The notes: generated by a model not told the origin, from the sequence alone. DNA of 24,008 bases from an uncultured Propionivibrio sp. (GCA_938040985.1 CALHZD010000089.1:1-24008), one strand, 5' to 3'. Positions 8,082 to 16,290 are shown, counted from the stretch's first letter. Made by a program: numbers and translations.

Positions 8082-9182
8082 TCAGTAGAGCGCCGCCGGG
8101 TAGGAGCCCAGTACGCGCAGATAGGCCGCGCGCTGCTCCAGCGCCGTCAATGCCTGGGCCACATTGGCATCCTGCCGATGCCCGTCGATATCGACGTAGA
8201 ATACGTATTCCCACAAGGTATGGCGAGCGGGGCGCGATTCCAGGCGCGTCATCGACACGCCGTGCTCGGTAAACGGCATCAGCAGGTCGACCAAAGACCC
8301 CGTTCGGTTTGGCGCCGACATGATCAGCGAGGTCTTATCGCGGCCGGAAACGCCGGCATCCTGATGGCCCAGCACCAGAAAACGGGTCGTATTGTTCGGT
8401 TCATCCTCAATATTTTCGGCCAGCCGTGGCAAACCATAGCGCTCGGCCGCCGCATCGCCGGCAATTGCCGCCGCCCCTGCTTCATCGCCAGCGGCCATCT
8501 GCGCCGCCTGCGCATTGCTGCCCACCGAAATGCGCTGCGCTTGCGGCAACATACGGCTCAGCCACTCATGGCATTGCGCCAGCGACTGTGCATGCGAATA
8601 CACTTTGGTGATTTTTTCCAGCGCCGTTTCACGGGACAGTAAATGTTGCTGGATGCGCATGAGAACTTCGCCGCAGATACGCAAGGGCGTCGTCATCAGC
8701 AGATCCATCACCCGCCCGATGGCGCCTTCCGTTGAATTTTCAGTGGGGACAACGGCATAGTCGGCATGGCGGGCTTCGACCACACGGAAAATGCGGTCAA
8801 TCGAATCTTGCGGGAACAAACGCGCCGCATGGCCGAAATGCTTGACGGCAGCGCTTTCCGAAAAAGTGCCGAGCGGTCCGAGAAAAGCCACGCCCAGCGG
8901 CCGTTCGAGCGACAGGCAGGCGGACATAATTTCACGAAAGAAACGGACAACCCCTTCGTCAGACAAAGGCCCGCGGTTCATCTCCCGAATGCGCCGCAGT
9001 ACCTGGGCTTCCCGCTCGGGGCGGTAGATTACGTCCGCTTCGCCATGTTCGGCCTTGATGGCGCCGACGCGCTGCGCGCAGGCTGCACGCTGGTTGAGCA
9101 GCGCCAGCAAACGCGCGTCGATGGCGTCGATCTGGTCGCGCGCTTCTGCCAGTTGGCGGGACAGCGCCTCATTCGGCTTCAT
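8082..9182 (-). CDS. pheA: Bifunctional chorismate mutase / prephenate dehydratase (P-protein)
   Basis: PheA turns chorismate into prephenate and then phenylpyruvate, the committed route to phenylalanine. The 366 residues show an AroQ-type chorismate mutase domain (about 5-90, with RDQIDAIDARLLALLNQRA). Next is the dehydratase domain (about 96-280) with GPLGTFSE (102-109), NSTEGAIG (149-156), GSNAQAAQ (221-228) and the catalytic NTTRF (264-268). Last is a C-terminal ACT domain with GSLVDLL (295-301) and ESRP (315-318), the phenylalanine-sensing site. The start is fixed at 9182 because an in-frame TGA lies directly upstream; the ribosome binding site is weak. Feedback inhibition by phenylalanine is expected from the ACT motifs. 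It follows gyrA by 98 bases, where relatives often have serC. Confidence 0.96.
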   Translation of the reverse strand: MKPNEALSRQLAEARDQIDAIDARLLALLNQRAACAQRVGAIKAEHGEADVIYRPEREAQVLRRIREMNRGPLSDEGVVRFFREIMSACLSLERPLGVAFLGPLGTFSESAAVKHFGHAARLFPQDSIDRIFRVVEARHADYAVVPTENSTEGAIGRVMDLLMTTPLRICGEVLMRIQQHLLSRETALEKITKVYSHAQSLAQCHEWLSRMLPQAQRISVGSNAQAAQMAAGDEAGAAAIAGDAAAERYGLPRLAENIEDEPNNTTRFLVLGHQDAGVSGRDKTSLIMSAPNRTGSLVDLLMPFTEHGVSMTRLESRPARHTLWEYVFYVDIDGHRQDANVAQALTALEQRAAYLRVLGSYPAALY

Positions 9183-9280
9183 TCATCGCCCATTCCTGAA
9201 TAGTCCTTCTGTATCGCAGACTCATCCCGCGCCCTTCCTCCAGCCAGACCGCCCGCTGGGCGACACCGGATGCATGAGGT

Positions 9281-11884
9281 TCAAGCGCTGCCTTCTCCGA
9301 CGGAATGCGCACCGTTTTCCGCCTCGTCGGTATTGTCGTCGGCCTCGGCGATCTTTTCCAGACCGGCCAGCTTTTCACCCTCATCCAGCGCAATCAGCGT
9401 CACCCCTTGTGTTGCCCGACCCAGTTCGCGAATTTCGCGCACATTGGTGCGAATCAGCACGCCGCCCGTAGTGATCAGCATGATTTCGTCTTCGTCCTTG
9501 ACCAGGCATGCCGCGACGACCTTGCCGTTACGTTCGCTAGCGGCAATGGCAATAACGCCCTGTGTGCCACGCCCGGAATGGCGGAAATCAGCCAGCACCG
9601 TGCGCTTGCCGAAACCATTTTCGGTCGCCACCAGCACGCTCTCCTGATGATTGTCGGCCACCAGCAGCGAGAGTACCTGCTGCCCTTCGCCCAGCCGCAT
9701 ACCGCGCACGCCGCGTGCTGTACGCCCCATCGGCCGCACGTCTTCCTCATCGAACCAGACGGCCTTGCCACCGTCAGAAACCAAAACGATGTCCTGTACG
9801 CCATTGGTAATTTGAGCACCGATCAGGTAATCGCCTTCATCGAGCGCCACGGCAATGATGCCGGCTTTACGCGGATTGGAAAAATCGGACAGCGGGGTTT
9901 TTTTGACGGTGCCGCGCGCCGTGCACATGAAGACGAAGCGATCGTCGGCAAATTCTTTGATCGGCAGGATGGCGCTGATTTTTTCCCCTTCTTCAAGCGG
10001 GAACATATTGACGATCGGTTTACCGCGGCCATTACGCGAGCCTTGCGGCACTTCATAGACGCGCAGCCAGTAGAGACGCCCGCGGTTGGAGAAACAGAGA
10101 ATCGTATCGTGCGTGTTGGCGACGAACAGCTGATCGACGAAATCGTCTTCCTTGATTGCCGCCGCCTGTTTGCCGCGCCCGCCGCGCCGCTGCGCCCGGT
10201 AGTCGGCGAGCGGCTGCGATTTGATGTAGCCGCTATGCGTCATCGTCACCACCATATCCTGCGGCGTGATGAAATCTTCGATGCTCAGATCGTGGGTATC
10301 CAGCACGATCTGTGAGCGGCGCGCATCGCCGAACTGGGCGCGCACGGCCCTCAGTTCTTCGCGCAGGATATCGGTAATCCGTTCCGGCCGCGCCAGGATA
10401 TCCATCAGATCGGTGATTTTTTCCAACAGATCGGCAAAGTCGGCGACGATCCTGTCGCGCTCTAGTCCGGTCAAACGCTGCAAACGCAAATCCAGAATCG
10501 CCTGCGCCTGCGCTTCGGACAACAGATAGCCATTGTGCGACAGTCCGTATTCCAGCCCCAACCCCTCCGGCCGCGTAGCGTCAAGCGCAGCGCGTTGCAG
10601 CATCTCCGCCACCGTTGTTGAAACCCACAGCCTGGCCATCAGTCCGCGGCGCGCATCGGCGGGTGTCGGTGAAGCCTTGATGAGCGCGATAATTTCATCA
10701 ACATTGTCCAGTGCAACAGCCAGACCTTCCTGAATATGCGCCCGTTCGCGCGCCTTGCGCAATTCGAACTCGGTACGCCGCGTGACGACTTCACGGCGAT
10801 GAAACAGGAAGCAATCGAGCAATTGCCGAAGATTGAGCAGACGCGGTTGGTTATCGACCAGCGCCACCATGTTCATACCGAAGGTATCCTGCAACTGCGT
10901 CATCTTGTACAGATTGTTCAGGACGACTTCGGGAACCTCGCCGCGCTTGAGTTCAATGACAATGCGCATGCCGGATTTGTCCGACTCGTCGCGCAGATCG
11001 GAAATGCCTTCGATCCGCTTCTCGTTGACCAACTCGCCGATTTTTTCGAGTAGGACGCGCTTGTTAACCTGGTAAGGAATCTCGTCAACGATGATGGCCT
11101 GACGATCGGCGCTGCCCTTGATGTCTTCAAAATGCGTCCTGGCGCGCATGACGACGCGTCCACGCCCGGTACGGTAGCCTTCACGCACGCCAGAAACGCC
11201 GTAGATGATGCCGGCTGTCGGAAAGTCAGGCGCCGGCACGATCTCAATCAGTTCATCGATGCTGATTGCCGGATTGTCCAGGACGGCCAGGCAAGCATTG
11301 ACGATTTCGTCAAGGTTGTGCGGCGGAATATTGGTCGCCATACCGACGGCGATCCCCGATGAGCCGTTGATCAGCAGATTGGGAATACGCGCCGGCAACA
11401 CCTGCGGTTCCTGCTCGGCACCATCGTAGTTTGGCCCGAAATCGACAGTTTCCTTGTCGATGTCGGCCAGCAGCTCATGCCCAATGCGCGCCATGCGCAC
11501 CTCGGTGTAACGCATGGCGGCCGCGCTGTCGCCGTCAATCGAGCCGAAATTTCCCTGCCCGTCGACCAACATATAGCGCAGCGAAAAATCCTGGGCCATG
11601 CGCACGATGGTGTCATAGACGGCCGTATCGCCATGCGGGTGATATTTACCGATCACGTCGCCGACGATACGCGCTGATTTTTTGTATGCCTTGTTCCAGT
11701 CGTTACCCAGCTCATGCATGGCATAGAGCACGCGGCGATGCACCGGCTTTAGGCCGTCGCGCGCATCGGGCAGCGCCCGGCCGACGATGACGCTCATCGC
11801 GTAATCGAGATACGAACGGCGCATTTCATCTTCGAGGCTGACGGGGAGTGTTTCCTTGGCAAAGGCGTCTACAGGCTGTTCCAT
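9281..11884 (-). CDS. gyrA: DNA gyrase subunit A
   Basis: GyrA is the DNA cutting and rejoining subunit of gyrase, which with GyrB puts negative supercoils into DNA. The 867-residue protein has the normal length and layout. The N-terminal breakage-reunion domain carries the quinolone-resistance region YHPHGDTAVYDTIVRM (81-96) and the catalytic tyrosine Tyr126 in AAMRYTEVRM. A helical tower and coiled-coil arm follow. The C-terminal beta-pinwheel carries a GyrA-box, QRRGGRGKQ, needed for wrapping DNA. The position matching E. coli Ser83 is Thr87 and the one matching Asp87 is Asp91; Thr at the first site is a natural variant in many species and is not by itself a resistance change. The start at 11884 (MEQPVDAFAKETLPVSLEDEM) fits the family. 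It is divergent from the lipoprotein gene at 12290. Confidence 0.98.
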   Translation of the reverse strand: MEQPVDAFAKETLPVSLEDEMRRSYLDYAMSVIVGRALPDARDGLKPVHRRVLYAMHELGNDWNKAYKKSARIVGDVIGKYHPHGDTAVYDTIVRMAQDFSLRYMLVDGQGNFGSIDGDSAAAMRYTEVRMARIGHELLADIDKETVDFGPNYDGAEQEPQVLPARIPNLLINGSSGIAVGMATNIPPHNLDEIVNACLAVLDNPAISIDELIEIVPAPDFPTAGIIYGVSGVREGYRTGRGRVVMRARTHFEDIKGSADRQAIIVDEIPYQVNKRVLLEKIGELVNEKRIEGISDLRDESDKSGMRIVIELKRGEVPEVVLNNLYKMTQLQDTFGMNMVALVDNQPRLLNLRQLLDCFLFHRREVVTRRTEFELRKARERAHIQEGLAVALDNVDEIIALIKASPTPADARRGLMARLWVSTTVAEMLQRAALDATRPEGLGLEYGLSHNGYLLSEAQAQAILDLRLQRLTGLERDRIVADFADLLEKITDLMDILARPERITDILREELRAVRAQFGDARRSQIVLDTHDLSIEDFITPQDMVVTMTHSGYIKSQPLADYRAQRRGGRGKQAAAIKEDDFVDQLFVANTHDTILCFSNRGRLYWLRVYEVPQGSRNGRGKPIVNMFPLEEGEKISAILPIKEFADDRFVFMCTARGTVKKTPLSDFSNPRKAGIIAVALDEGDYLIGAQITNGVQDIVLVSDGGKAVWFDEEDVRPMGRTARGVRGMRLGEGQQVLSLLVADNHQESVLVATENGFGKRTVLADFRHSGRGTQGVIAIAASERNGKVVAACLVKDEDEIMLITTGGVLIRTNVREIRELGRATQGVTLIALDEGEKLAGLEKIAEADDNTDEAENGAHSVGEGSA

Positions 11885-11980
11885 TTTTCTCGCACAGAGT
11901 TGGAGTGTTTTTCTGAACGTATCGCGATTCTTGGCGGAAAATCGTCAAACCCTACCGGATTTGCCGTTCAGAACCCCACG

Positions 11981-12002
11981 ATTGCGCGCAAGTTGGCGCA
12001 AT
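11981..12002. promoter_or_regulatory. Perfect inverted repeat in the gyrA upstream region
   Basis: ATTGCGC and GCGCAAT form a perfect 7-base inverted repeat around an 8-base centre. It overlaps the downstream edge of the best gyrA promoter candidate, where an operator or a leader hairpin could act. No regulator is assigned. Confidence 0.35.
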
Positions 12003-12028
12003 ACAAACAGGATTTCAGACTTCCCCAA
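12000..12028 (-). promoter_or_regulatory. Candidate gyrA promoter
   Basis: On the minus strand TTGGGG (12023-12028) and TGTATT (12000-12005) are 17 bases apart, a plausible sigma70 pair with poor matches, giving a leader of about 110 bases. An alternative is the extended -10 TGC-TAAAAT at 12062-12070, which lacks a clear -35. Neither is certain. Confidence 0.3.
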
Positions 12029-12172
12029 GAACCTGCGCAACAATAAACATATAGAGGCATAATTTTAGCATGGAGCCAATGCCCTTCCTGGGAGCGCATG
12101 ACAGCACAGCCAATGCACCATAGAAACATCAAGCCGCGAAAAACTGTCACATGAATGACAAAAGCTGGCGAA

Positions 12173-12200
12173 TTCACTCGCGTTATATGAAATATAGAAT
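12173..12200 (+). promoter_or_regulatory. Candidate promoter for the OmpA-type lipoprotein gene
   Basis: TTCACT (12173-12178) and TAGAAT (12195-12200) lie 16 bases apart, about 90 bases before the start codon. The match is moderate in both boxes and the area is A/T-rich. Confidence 0.35.
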
Positions 12201-12289
12201 GGTTTACCATGCGTTTGCTGGAACAGCCTACGACTATGGCGATAGGCCGGCGATATATCCATAACGACTGCATGAAAGGAGATCGCATC

Positions 12290-12940
12290 ATGAAAAAGAG
12301 CTTTATTTACCTGACAGCTGCAACGCTGGCCCTCGGCGCCTGTGCGACCATGGAGCCGCCGAACTCTACGACGGCAACGCACACCGGCATTGGCGCAGCA
12401 GCAGGCGCGGCTGTCGGCGCCGCCGTCACGCGCGGCAACAACCGCCTGCGCGGCGCGGCCATCGGCGCAGCCATCGGCGGCGCGGGCGCCTATCTGTGGT
12501 CAAAGCACATGCAGGAGCAAAAAGCGGCCATGGAACAAGCAACGCAAGGCACAGGCGTGACGGTCAGCCAAACGGAAGATAACCGCCTGAAGCTCGACAT
12601 CCCCAGCGATATTTCCTTCGACAGTGGCCGCTATACCGTCAAGTCCGCTATGTATCCAGTACTCGACCGCTTTGCCACAACGCTAAATCAGCATCAGGCA
12701 ACCCGCGTCACCATCATCGGCCATACCGACAGCTCCGGATCAGACGCGATCAATAATCCCCTGTCAATCAATCGTGCAGCCGCCGTGCGGGATTACTTAG
12801 TCGGCCGAGGCGTCAATATCAACCGCATCACCGTCGATGGCCGCGGATCGCGCGAACCCATTGCGGACAACGCCAGCGCAAGCGGTCGTGCCAGAAATCG
12901 GCGCGTAGAAATCTTTGTTGCCGAAAATACCGGCTCCTGA
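12290..12940 (+). CDS. OmpA-family outer-membrane lipoprotein with glycine-zipper segment (YiaD-like)
   Basis: The product (216 residues) is predicted to be a lipoprotein that holds the outer membrane to peptidoglycan. The signal peptide ends in a lipobox LGAC with Cys18 as the lipidated residue; Ala at the next position suits outer-membrane sorting. A glycine-zipper region follows (about 33-68, GIGAAAGAAVGAAV and RGAAIGAAIGGAGAYL). The C-terminal OmpA domain (about 105-212) has the peptidoglycan-binding elements GHTDSSGS, NRAAAVRDYL and GRARNRRVEI. The layout matches E. coli YiaD. The ATG at 12290 was chosen over the upstream in-frame ATG at 12209 because it begins the signal peptide and has AAGGAG 8 bases before it. 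It is followed by a repeat array and then mtaD. Confidence 0.9.
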   Translation: MKKSFIYLTAATLALGACATMEPPNSTTATHTGIGAAAGAAVGAAVTRGNNRLRGAAIGAAIGGAGAYLWSKHMQEQKAAMEQATQGTGVTVSQTEDNRLKLDIPSDISFDSGRYTVKSAMYPVLDRFATTLNQHQATRVTIIGHTDSSGSDAINNPLSINRAAAVRDYLVGRGVNINRITVDGRGSREPIADNASASGRARNRRVEIFVAENTGS

Positions 12941-12957
12941 GCGCTATCGCATTTCAT

Positions 12958-13120
12958 AGGCCTTTTGCCATAAGGCGCCACTGAAGCCCTTGTAAACAAA
13001 TAGAGCCCCTCCAAGGGGGTGCCCGGAATCCCTTATAAACAGGGCATCTCCGGGCACCCTGCCCGGAGATCCTTTATCCACGCGGGTTTCAGAGCGCCCG
13101 TCCGAAAATCCGCTTAGGCA
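12958..13120 (+). repeat. Short array of about 40-base hairpin units (array A)
   Basis: Between the lipoprotein stop and mtaD lie four diverged units beginning near 12983 (GAAGCCCTT), 13026 (GAATCCCTT), 13066 (GAGATCCTT) and 13104 (GAAAATCCG), spaced 43, 40 and 38 bases. They contain hairpins such as CCCT-7-AGGG (13030-13044) and CCGGGC-ACCCT-GCCCGG (13050-13066). The unit starts, spacing and the phrase ACGCGGGTTTC relate them to the arrays around the Sel1 gene near 22.3 and 23.9 kb. A further hairpin, GCCTT-7-AAGGC, lies at 12959-12975. It might end the lipoprotein transcript, but no T-run is present. Confidence 0.6.
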
Positions 13121-13128
13121 CCCATCCC

Positions 13129-14484
13129 ATGAACAACACTGCCCACGCGCCGAAACCATCGCCGCCTGTTCCCATCGACCTGCTGATCGAAGCGCGCTGG
13201 ATCATCCCTATCGAACCGGCGAACGTCACACTGGAAGACTATGCGCTTGCGATTGATCAGGGCAACATCATCGCACTCTTGCCGCAAGCTGAGGCGCGCA
13301 CGCGCTTTGCGCCCCGCGAGACGGTTCTGCTGCCCAACCACATCCTGATGCCCGGACTGGTCAACCTGCACACACATGCCGCCATGACGCTTCTACGCGG
13401 GCTGGCCGATGACCTTCCGCTTATGGAATGGCTGAAAAACCATATCTGGCCGGCCGAAGCCAAACATGTTTCACCACAGTTTGTTTATGACGGCACGCGG
13501 CTTGCCTGCGCCGAAATGCTGCAAGGCGGCATTACCTGCTTCAACGATATGTATTTTTTCCCGAAAGCGGCAGCCGAGGCGGCCCTTCATGCGGGCATAC
13601 GCGCCTCCATTGGCCTGGTGACCATGGAATTCTCCACTGCCTATGCGACCGATGCGGACGATTATCTGGATAAAGGTATGACGGTGCGCGACCAATTGCG
13701 CGATGAAACATTGCTCAGTTTCTGCCTGGCACCCCATGCGCCCTATACGGTCAGCGATCAGAGTTTTGTCAGAATTCTGACATTATCCGAACAATGTCAT
13801 TTGCCGATTCATCTGCACCTGCATGAAACCGCGCAGGAAATTACTGATGCCGAAAAACAGTACGGTCAGCGGCCGCTGGAACGCCTGCGCCAGATCGGCC
13901 TGCTCAGTCCGGGACTGATTGCCGCACACGCCGTTCATCTGAGCAGCGACGAAATCGATACATTGGCTGCGCATGGCTGTTCCATCGCGCATTGCCCGAG
14001 CGCCAACCTCAAACTGGCCAGCGGCATTGCCCCGGTTGCCGACATGATCGCTCATGGCCTCAACGTCGGCCTGGGCACAGATGGCGCAGCAAGCAACAAC
14101 CGACTCGACATTTTTATGGAAATGCGCATGGCCGCGCTGCTTGCCAAGGCGCAGAGCGGAGATGCCGAGGCTGTCGGCGCACACCAGGCATTACGTATGG
14201 CAACACTGGCCGGTGCACAAGCGCTCGGCCTGGATGCTCGCATCGGATCACTCCGTCCAGGCAAAGCCGCTGACCTATGCGCCATCGACACGGCAAAAAT
14301 CCCACTCACCCCCTGTTACGACGCGGCTTCACTCGCCGTTTACAGCGCCGGTCGTGAGCATGTCAGTGACGTATGGGTTGCAGGAATACAACGCTTAAAA
14401 AGCGGTCAACGGGTTGAAAATGACGAAATCGAGTTGATAAACTCCGGACGCCTATGGCAGAATCGGGTTCGTCTAAGTAAGTGA
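13129..14484 (+). CDS. mtaD: TRZ/ATZ-family amidohydrolase, probable 5-methylthioadenosine/S-adenosylhomocysteine deaminase
   Basis: This cytoplasmic metal-dependent hydrolase belongs to the subgroup that deaminates S-adenosylhomocysteine and methylthioadenosine in sulfur-nucleoside salvage. The 451 residues show the metal ligands of the amidohydrolase barrel: NLHTH (His81, His83), HLHLHE (228-233), AAHAVHL (His267) and GTDGAASNN (Asp318). APHAPYT (201-207) is typical of this subgroup. Such a gene commonly sits near ubiG and ompA in betaproteobacteria. The ATG at 13129 (MNNTAHAPKPS) has no Shine-Dalgarno sequence; the conserved part begins around residue 16 (IDLLIEARWIIP). The substrate is assigned by family resemblance; related guanine or triazine deaminases share the fold, so MtaD activity is likely but not proven. 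Confidence 0.85.
   Translation: MNNTAHAPKPSPPVPIDLLIEARWIIPIEPANVTLEDYALAIDQGNIIALLPQAEARTRFAPRETVLLPNHILMPGLVNLHTHAAMTLLRGLADDLPLMEWLKNHIWPAEAKHVSPQFVYDGTRLACAEMLQGGITCFNDMYFFPKAAAEAALHAGIRASIGLVTMEFSTAYATDADDYLDKGMTVRDQLRDETLLSFCLAPHAPYTVSDQSFVRILTLSEQCHLPIHLHLHETAQEITDAEKQYGQRPLERLRQIGLLSPGLIAAHAVHLSSDEIDTLAAHGCSIAHCPSANLKLASGIAPVADMIAHGLNVGLGTDGAASNNRLDIFMEMRMAALLAKAQSGDAEAVGAHQALRMATLAGAQALGLDARIGSLRPGKAADLCAIDTAKIPLTPCYDAASLAVYSAGREHVSDVWVAGIQRLKSGQRVENDEIELINSGRLWQNRVRLSK
14434..14463 (+). promoter_or_regulatory. Candidate promoter for the RmpM-like ompA gene
   Basis: TTGATA (14434-14439) and CAGAAT (14458-14463), 18 bases apart, lie inside the end of mtaD and would give a leader of about 90 bases. 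A TTGACA at 14488-14493 has no good -10 at the proper distance. Confidence 0.3.
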
Positions 14485-14561
14485 TGTTTGACATTTTTTA
14501 ACTGAGGCGTTTCGGGCTTGTCGGCTACCACCGCAGGCTTTAACCATTAGAGGACTTTCAG

Positions 14562-15242
14562 ATGAAGAAGACAGCAAAACATAATTTGATGGCCGCCCTG
14601 GCCGTTACCCTCGGCTGCTGCGCGTCATTCGCCCAGGCTCAGGCCTCTGAAAATTTCACCAGCGTTTACGTTATTGACCAGCGCGGCGAAGTGGTTCTCA
14701 ACAATTATGGTCAATGCTGGCGCACCGGCTACTGGACGCCGGCAGCTGCCGCACAGGACAAGAATGGGTGTAAATGCGACAAAGATCTGATTCCGAGAGA
14801 AGTTTGCGAACCGGCTGCCGCGCAACCCGTACCGCAACAACCTGCTGCTTTCGGCGAAAAAGTGACGATTGCCGCTGACGCGCTGTTCGACTTTAACAAG
14901 TCCGTGCTGCGTCCGGAAGGTAAGGCCAAACTTGATGAAGTTGTCGCCAAGGCTGGCGAACTTGAACTTGAAGTCGTGATTGCCGTCGGCCATACCGACC
15001 GCATCGGCAGCGCAGCCTATAACCAACGCCTGTCCGAAAAACGTGCGGCTTCCGTCAAGGATTATCTGGTTTCCAAGGGTATCCCGGCTAACCGTGTTTA
15101 CACGGAAGGTAAGGGCAAGACCCAACCGAAGACCAAGCCGAACGAATGCCGCGGTCCGAAGAGCAAGAAGGTTATTGCCTGCTTGCAACCTGACCGCCGC
15201 GTCGATATCGAGCTGATCGGTCGCAGAATCACGAAGAAATAA
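14562..15242 (+). CDS. ompA: OmpA-family outer-membrane protein, RmpM-like
   Basis: This 226-residue exported protein probably anchors the outer membrane or porins to peptidoglycan. A signal peptide (MKKTAKHNLMAALAVTLGCC and on) ends near residue 26-28. The short N-terminal part (about 30-90) contains NNYGQCWRTGYWTPAAAAQ and CKCDKDLIP, as in neisserial RmpM and other betaproteobacterial OmpA proteins. There is no room for the 8-strand barrel of E. coli OmpA. The C-terminal OmpA domain has FDFNKSVLRPEGKAKLDE, GHTDRIGS, NQRLSEKRA and PDRRVDIE, plus two cysteines around KPNECRG...IACLQ that probably pair. AGAGGA is 7 bases before the ATG. A strong terminator follows, so it is probably highly expressed as its own unit. 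The gyrA-ompA-ubiG neighbourhood is typical of the class. Confidence 0.93.
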   Translation: MKKTAKHNLMAALAVTLGCCASFAQAQASENFTSVYVIDQRGEVVLNNYGQCWRTGYWTPAAAAQDKNGCKCDKDLIPREVCEPAAAQPVPQQPAAFGEKVTIAADALFDFNKSVLRPEGKAKLDEVVAKAGELELEVVIAVGHTDRIGSAAYNQRLSEKRAASVKDYLVSKGIPANRVYTEGKGKTQPKTKPNECRGPKSKKVIACLQPDRRVDIELIGRRITKK

Positions 15243-15262
15243 TCTGCAGTATTGAGAGACCC

Positions 15263-15290
15263 AAAAGCCCTGCTCCGGCAGGGCTTTTTA
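15263..15290 (+). terminator. Intrinsic terminator after the RmpM-like ompA gene
   Basis: AAGCCCTGC and GCAGGGCTT pair around a TCCG loop and are followed by a run of T, about 20 bases after the stop codon. The A residues before the stem could make it work weakly on the other strand too. Confidence 0.92.
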
Positions 15291-15370
15291 TTTCCCGTAT
15301 TTGTTCAGTGCGGTCATTTTGCTGCTTCTGGCGCTGCCTACACCACTTCTTTCCGATAATCCCAGTTTCC

Positions 15371-15392
15371 CGCATCGTGTTTTTGTGATGCG
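15371..15392. other. Inverted repeat upstream of ubiG
   Basis: CGCATC and GATGCG flank a T-rich 10-base centre about 70 bases before the ubiG start. It could be an operator or a leader hairpin; no T-run follows and no function is assigned. I found no clear promoter in the 170-base ompA-ubiG gap. Confidence 0.3.
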
Positions 15393-15461
15393 ATAGCGCT
15401 CGCAAATTTTTCCTGTTGCTTTATCCTGTTTTGAGTCTGTTTTTAAAAAAACTCCAAAGTC

Positions 15462-16163
15462 ATGCAAAACGCCGACCAGAAAGAATTGGATAAATTCAGC
15501 CAACTTGCCCATCGTTGGTGGGATTTAAACAGCGAATTTCGCCCGTTACACGACATTAATCCGCTCCGTATCAGCTGGATCAACGAGATCATCTCGGTCA
15601 ACGGAAAAAAAGTTCTTGATGTCGGTTGTGGCGGCGGCATTCTGGCAGAGGGGCTGGCAGCGCTTGGCGCACAAGTCACCGGCATCGATCTGTCCGACAA
15701 AGCGCTAAGCGTCGCTCAATTACACTTGCTGGAAAGCGGACATAGCATTGATTACCGCCACATCGCAGCAGAAGATCTGGCTGCGCAATCACCGGGAGGC
15801 TACGACATTGTTACCTGCATGGAGATGCTGGAACACGTCCCCGATCCGGCCAGTATCGTCACCGCCTGCGCCGCACTGGCCCGGCCCGGCGGACACCTCT
15901 TTTTTTCTACGCTTAATCGCAATCCCAAATCTTTTCTTTTTGCCGTGATTGGCGCCGAATACCTGCTACAACTACTCCCTAAAGGCACTCATGAATACGC
16001 CAAATTTATCCGCCCTTCAGAACTGTCGCGCTGGGTAAAAAATGCCGATTTATCGCCGAGCAGGTTCATTGGCCTGAGCTACAACCCGATTACTCGCACC
16101 TATTCCCTCGGCAGCGACACCAGCGTCAACTATCTGATGCACGCCGTCAAACCAGCACTTTGA
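15462..16163 (+). CDS. ubiG: Ubiquinone biosynthesis O-methyltransferase
   Basis: UbiG carries out both O-methylation steps of ubiquinone synthesis, using S-adenosylmethionine. The 233-residue protein matches the family in length. It shows the family N-terminus (DKFSQLAHRWWDLNSEFRPL, about 10-29), the SAM-binding glycine motif VLDVGCGGG (51-59), the acidic ribose-binding end GIDLSDKAL, and EMLEHVPDP. HRWWD and INPLR are hallmarks that separate it from other class I methyltransferases. The start is chosen from the family; no Shine-Dalgarno sequence precedes it. In many betaproteobacteria a phosphoglycolate phosphatase gene (gph) follows; here the next gene is a tRNA. No terminator is visible after the stop. 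Confidence 0.95.
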   Translation: MQNADQKELDKFSQLAHRWWDLNSEFRPLHDINPLRISWINEIISVNGKKVLDVGCGGGILAEGLAALGAQVTGIDLSDKALSVAQLHLLESGHSIDYRHIAAEDLAAQSPGGYDIVTCMEMLEHVPDPASIVTACAALARPGGHLFFSTLNRNPKSFLFAVIGAEYLLQLLPKGTHEYAKFIRPSELSRWVKNADLSPSRFIGLSYNPITRTYSLGSDTSVNYLMHAVKPAL

Positions 16164-16261
16164 ATGAGACAAACAAAATAACGCCACCAGGAAAACAAAA
16201 AAACACGAAGCACAACGCAACGACGAACACTCCGTTTCTTCACCGACGTTCTTCCCGCCAC

Positions 16262-16290
16262 TTGTTCTCATCCCATGAATCAAGGATAAT
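16262..16290 (+). promoter_or_regulatory. Sigma70-type promoter for tRNA-Leu and probably queA onward
   Basis: TTGTTC (16262-16267) and GATAAT (16285-16290) are exactly 17 bases apart, with transcription expected to start near 16297. The segment after the -10 box is TTCGCGCTCC, a GC-rich discriminator as in stable-RNA promoters under stringent control. The short leader has a hairpin TTCGGT-GCAA-ACCGAA with a GNRA loop. Confidence 0.7.

Larger units (their letters stand above)
11885..12289. other. Divergent intergenic region between gyrA and the OmpA-type lipoprotein gene
   Basis: A 405-base region, richer in A/T than its surroundings, carrying the outward promoters. Frames that cross it on the minus strand begin inside the lipoprotein gene or its ribosome binding site, resemble nothing known to me and are judged spurious. 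Apart from the promoter candidates and the inverted repeat listed separately I see nothing in it; a small RNA cannot be excluded. Confidence 0.5.

Noticed and set aside
9169..9393. Possible remnant of serC between gyrA and pheA
   Set aside because: The translated frame (ending in MNEAE) shows no likeness to the SerC C-terminus, and only 98 bases are free.
11600..11640. Thr87 in the GyrA quinolone-resistance region as a resistance mutation
   Set aside because: Thr is the normal residue at this place in many bacteria, and the neighbouring Asp91 is kept.
11968..12382. Minus-strand frames of 107 and 105 codons in the gyrA upstream region
   Set aside because: They overlap the lipoprotein gene start and the promoter region, lack ribosome sites and match no family I know.
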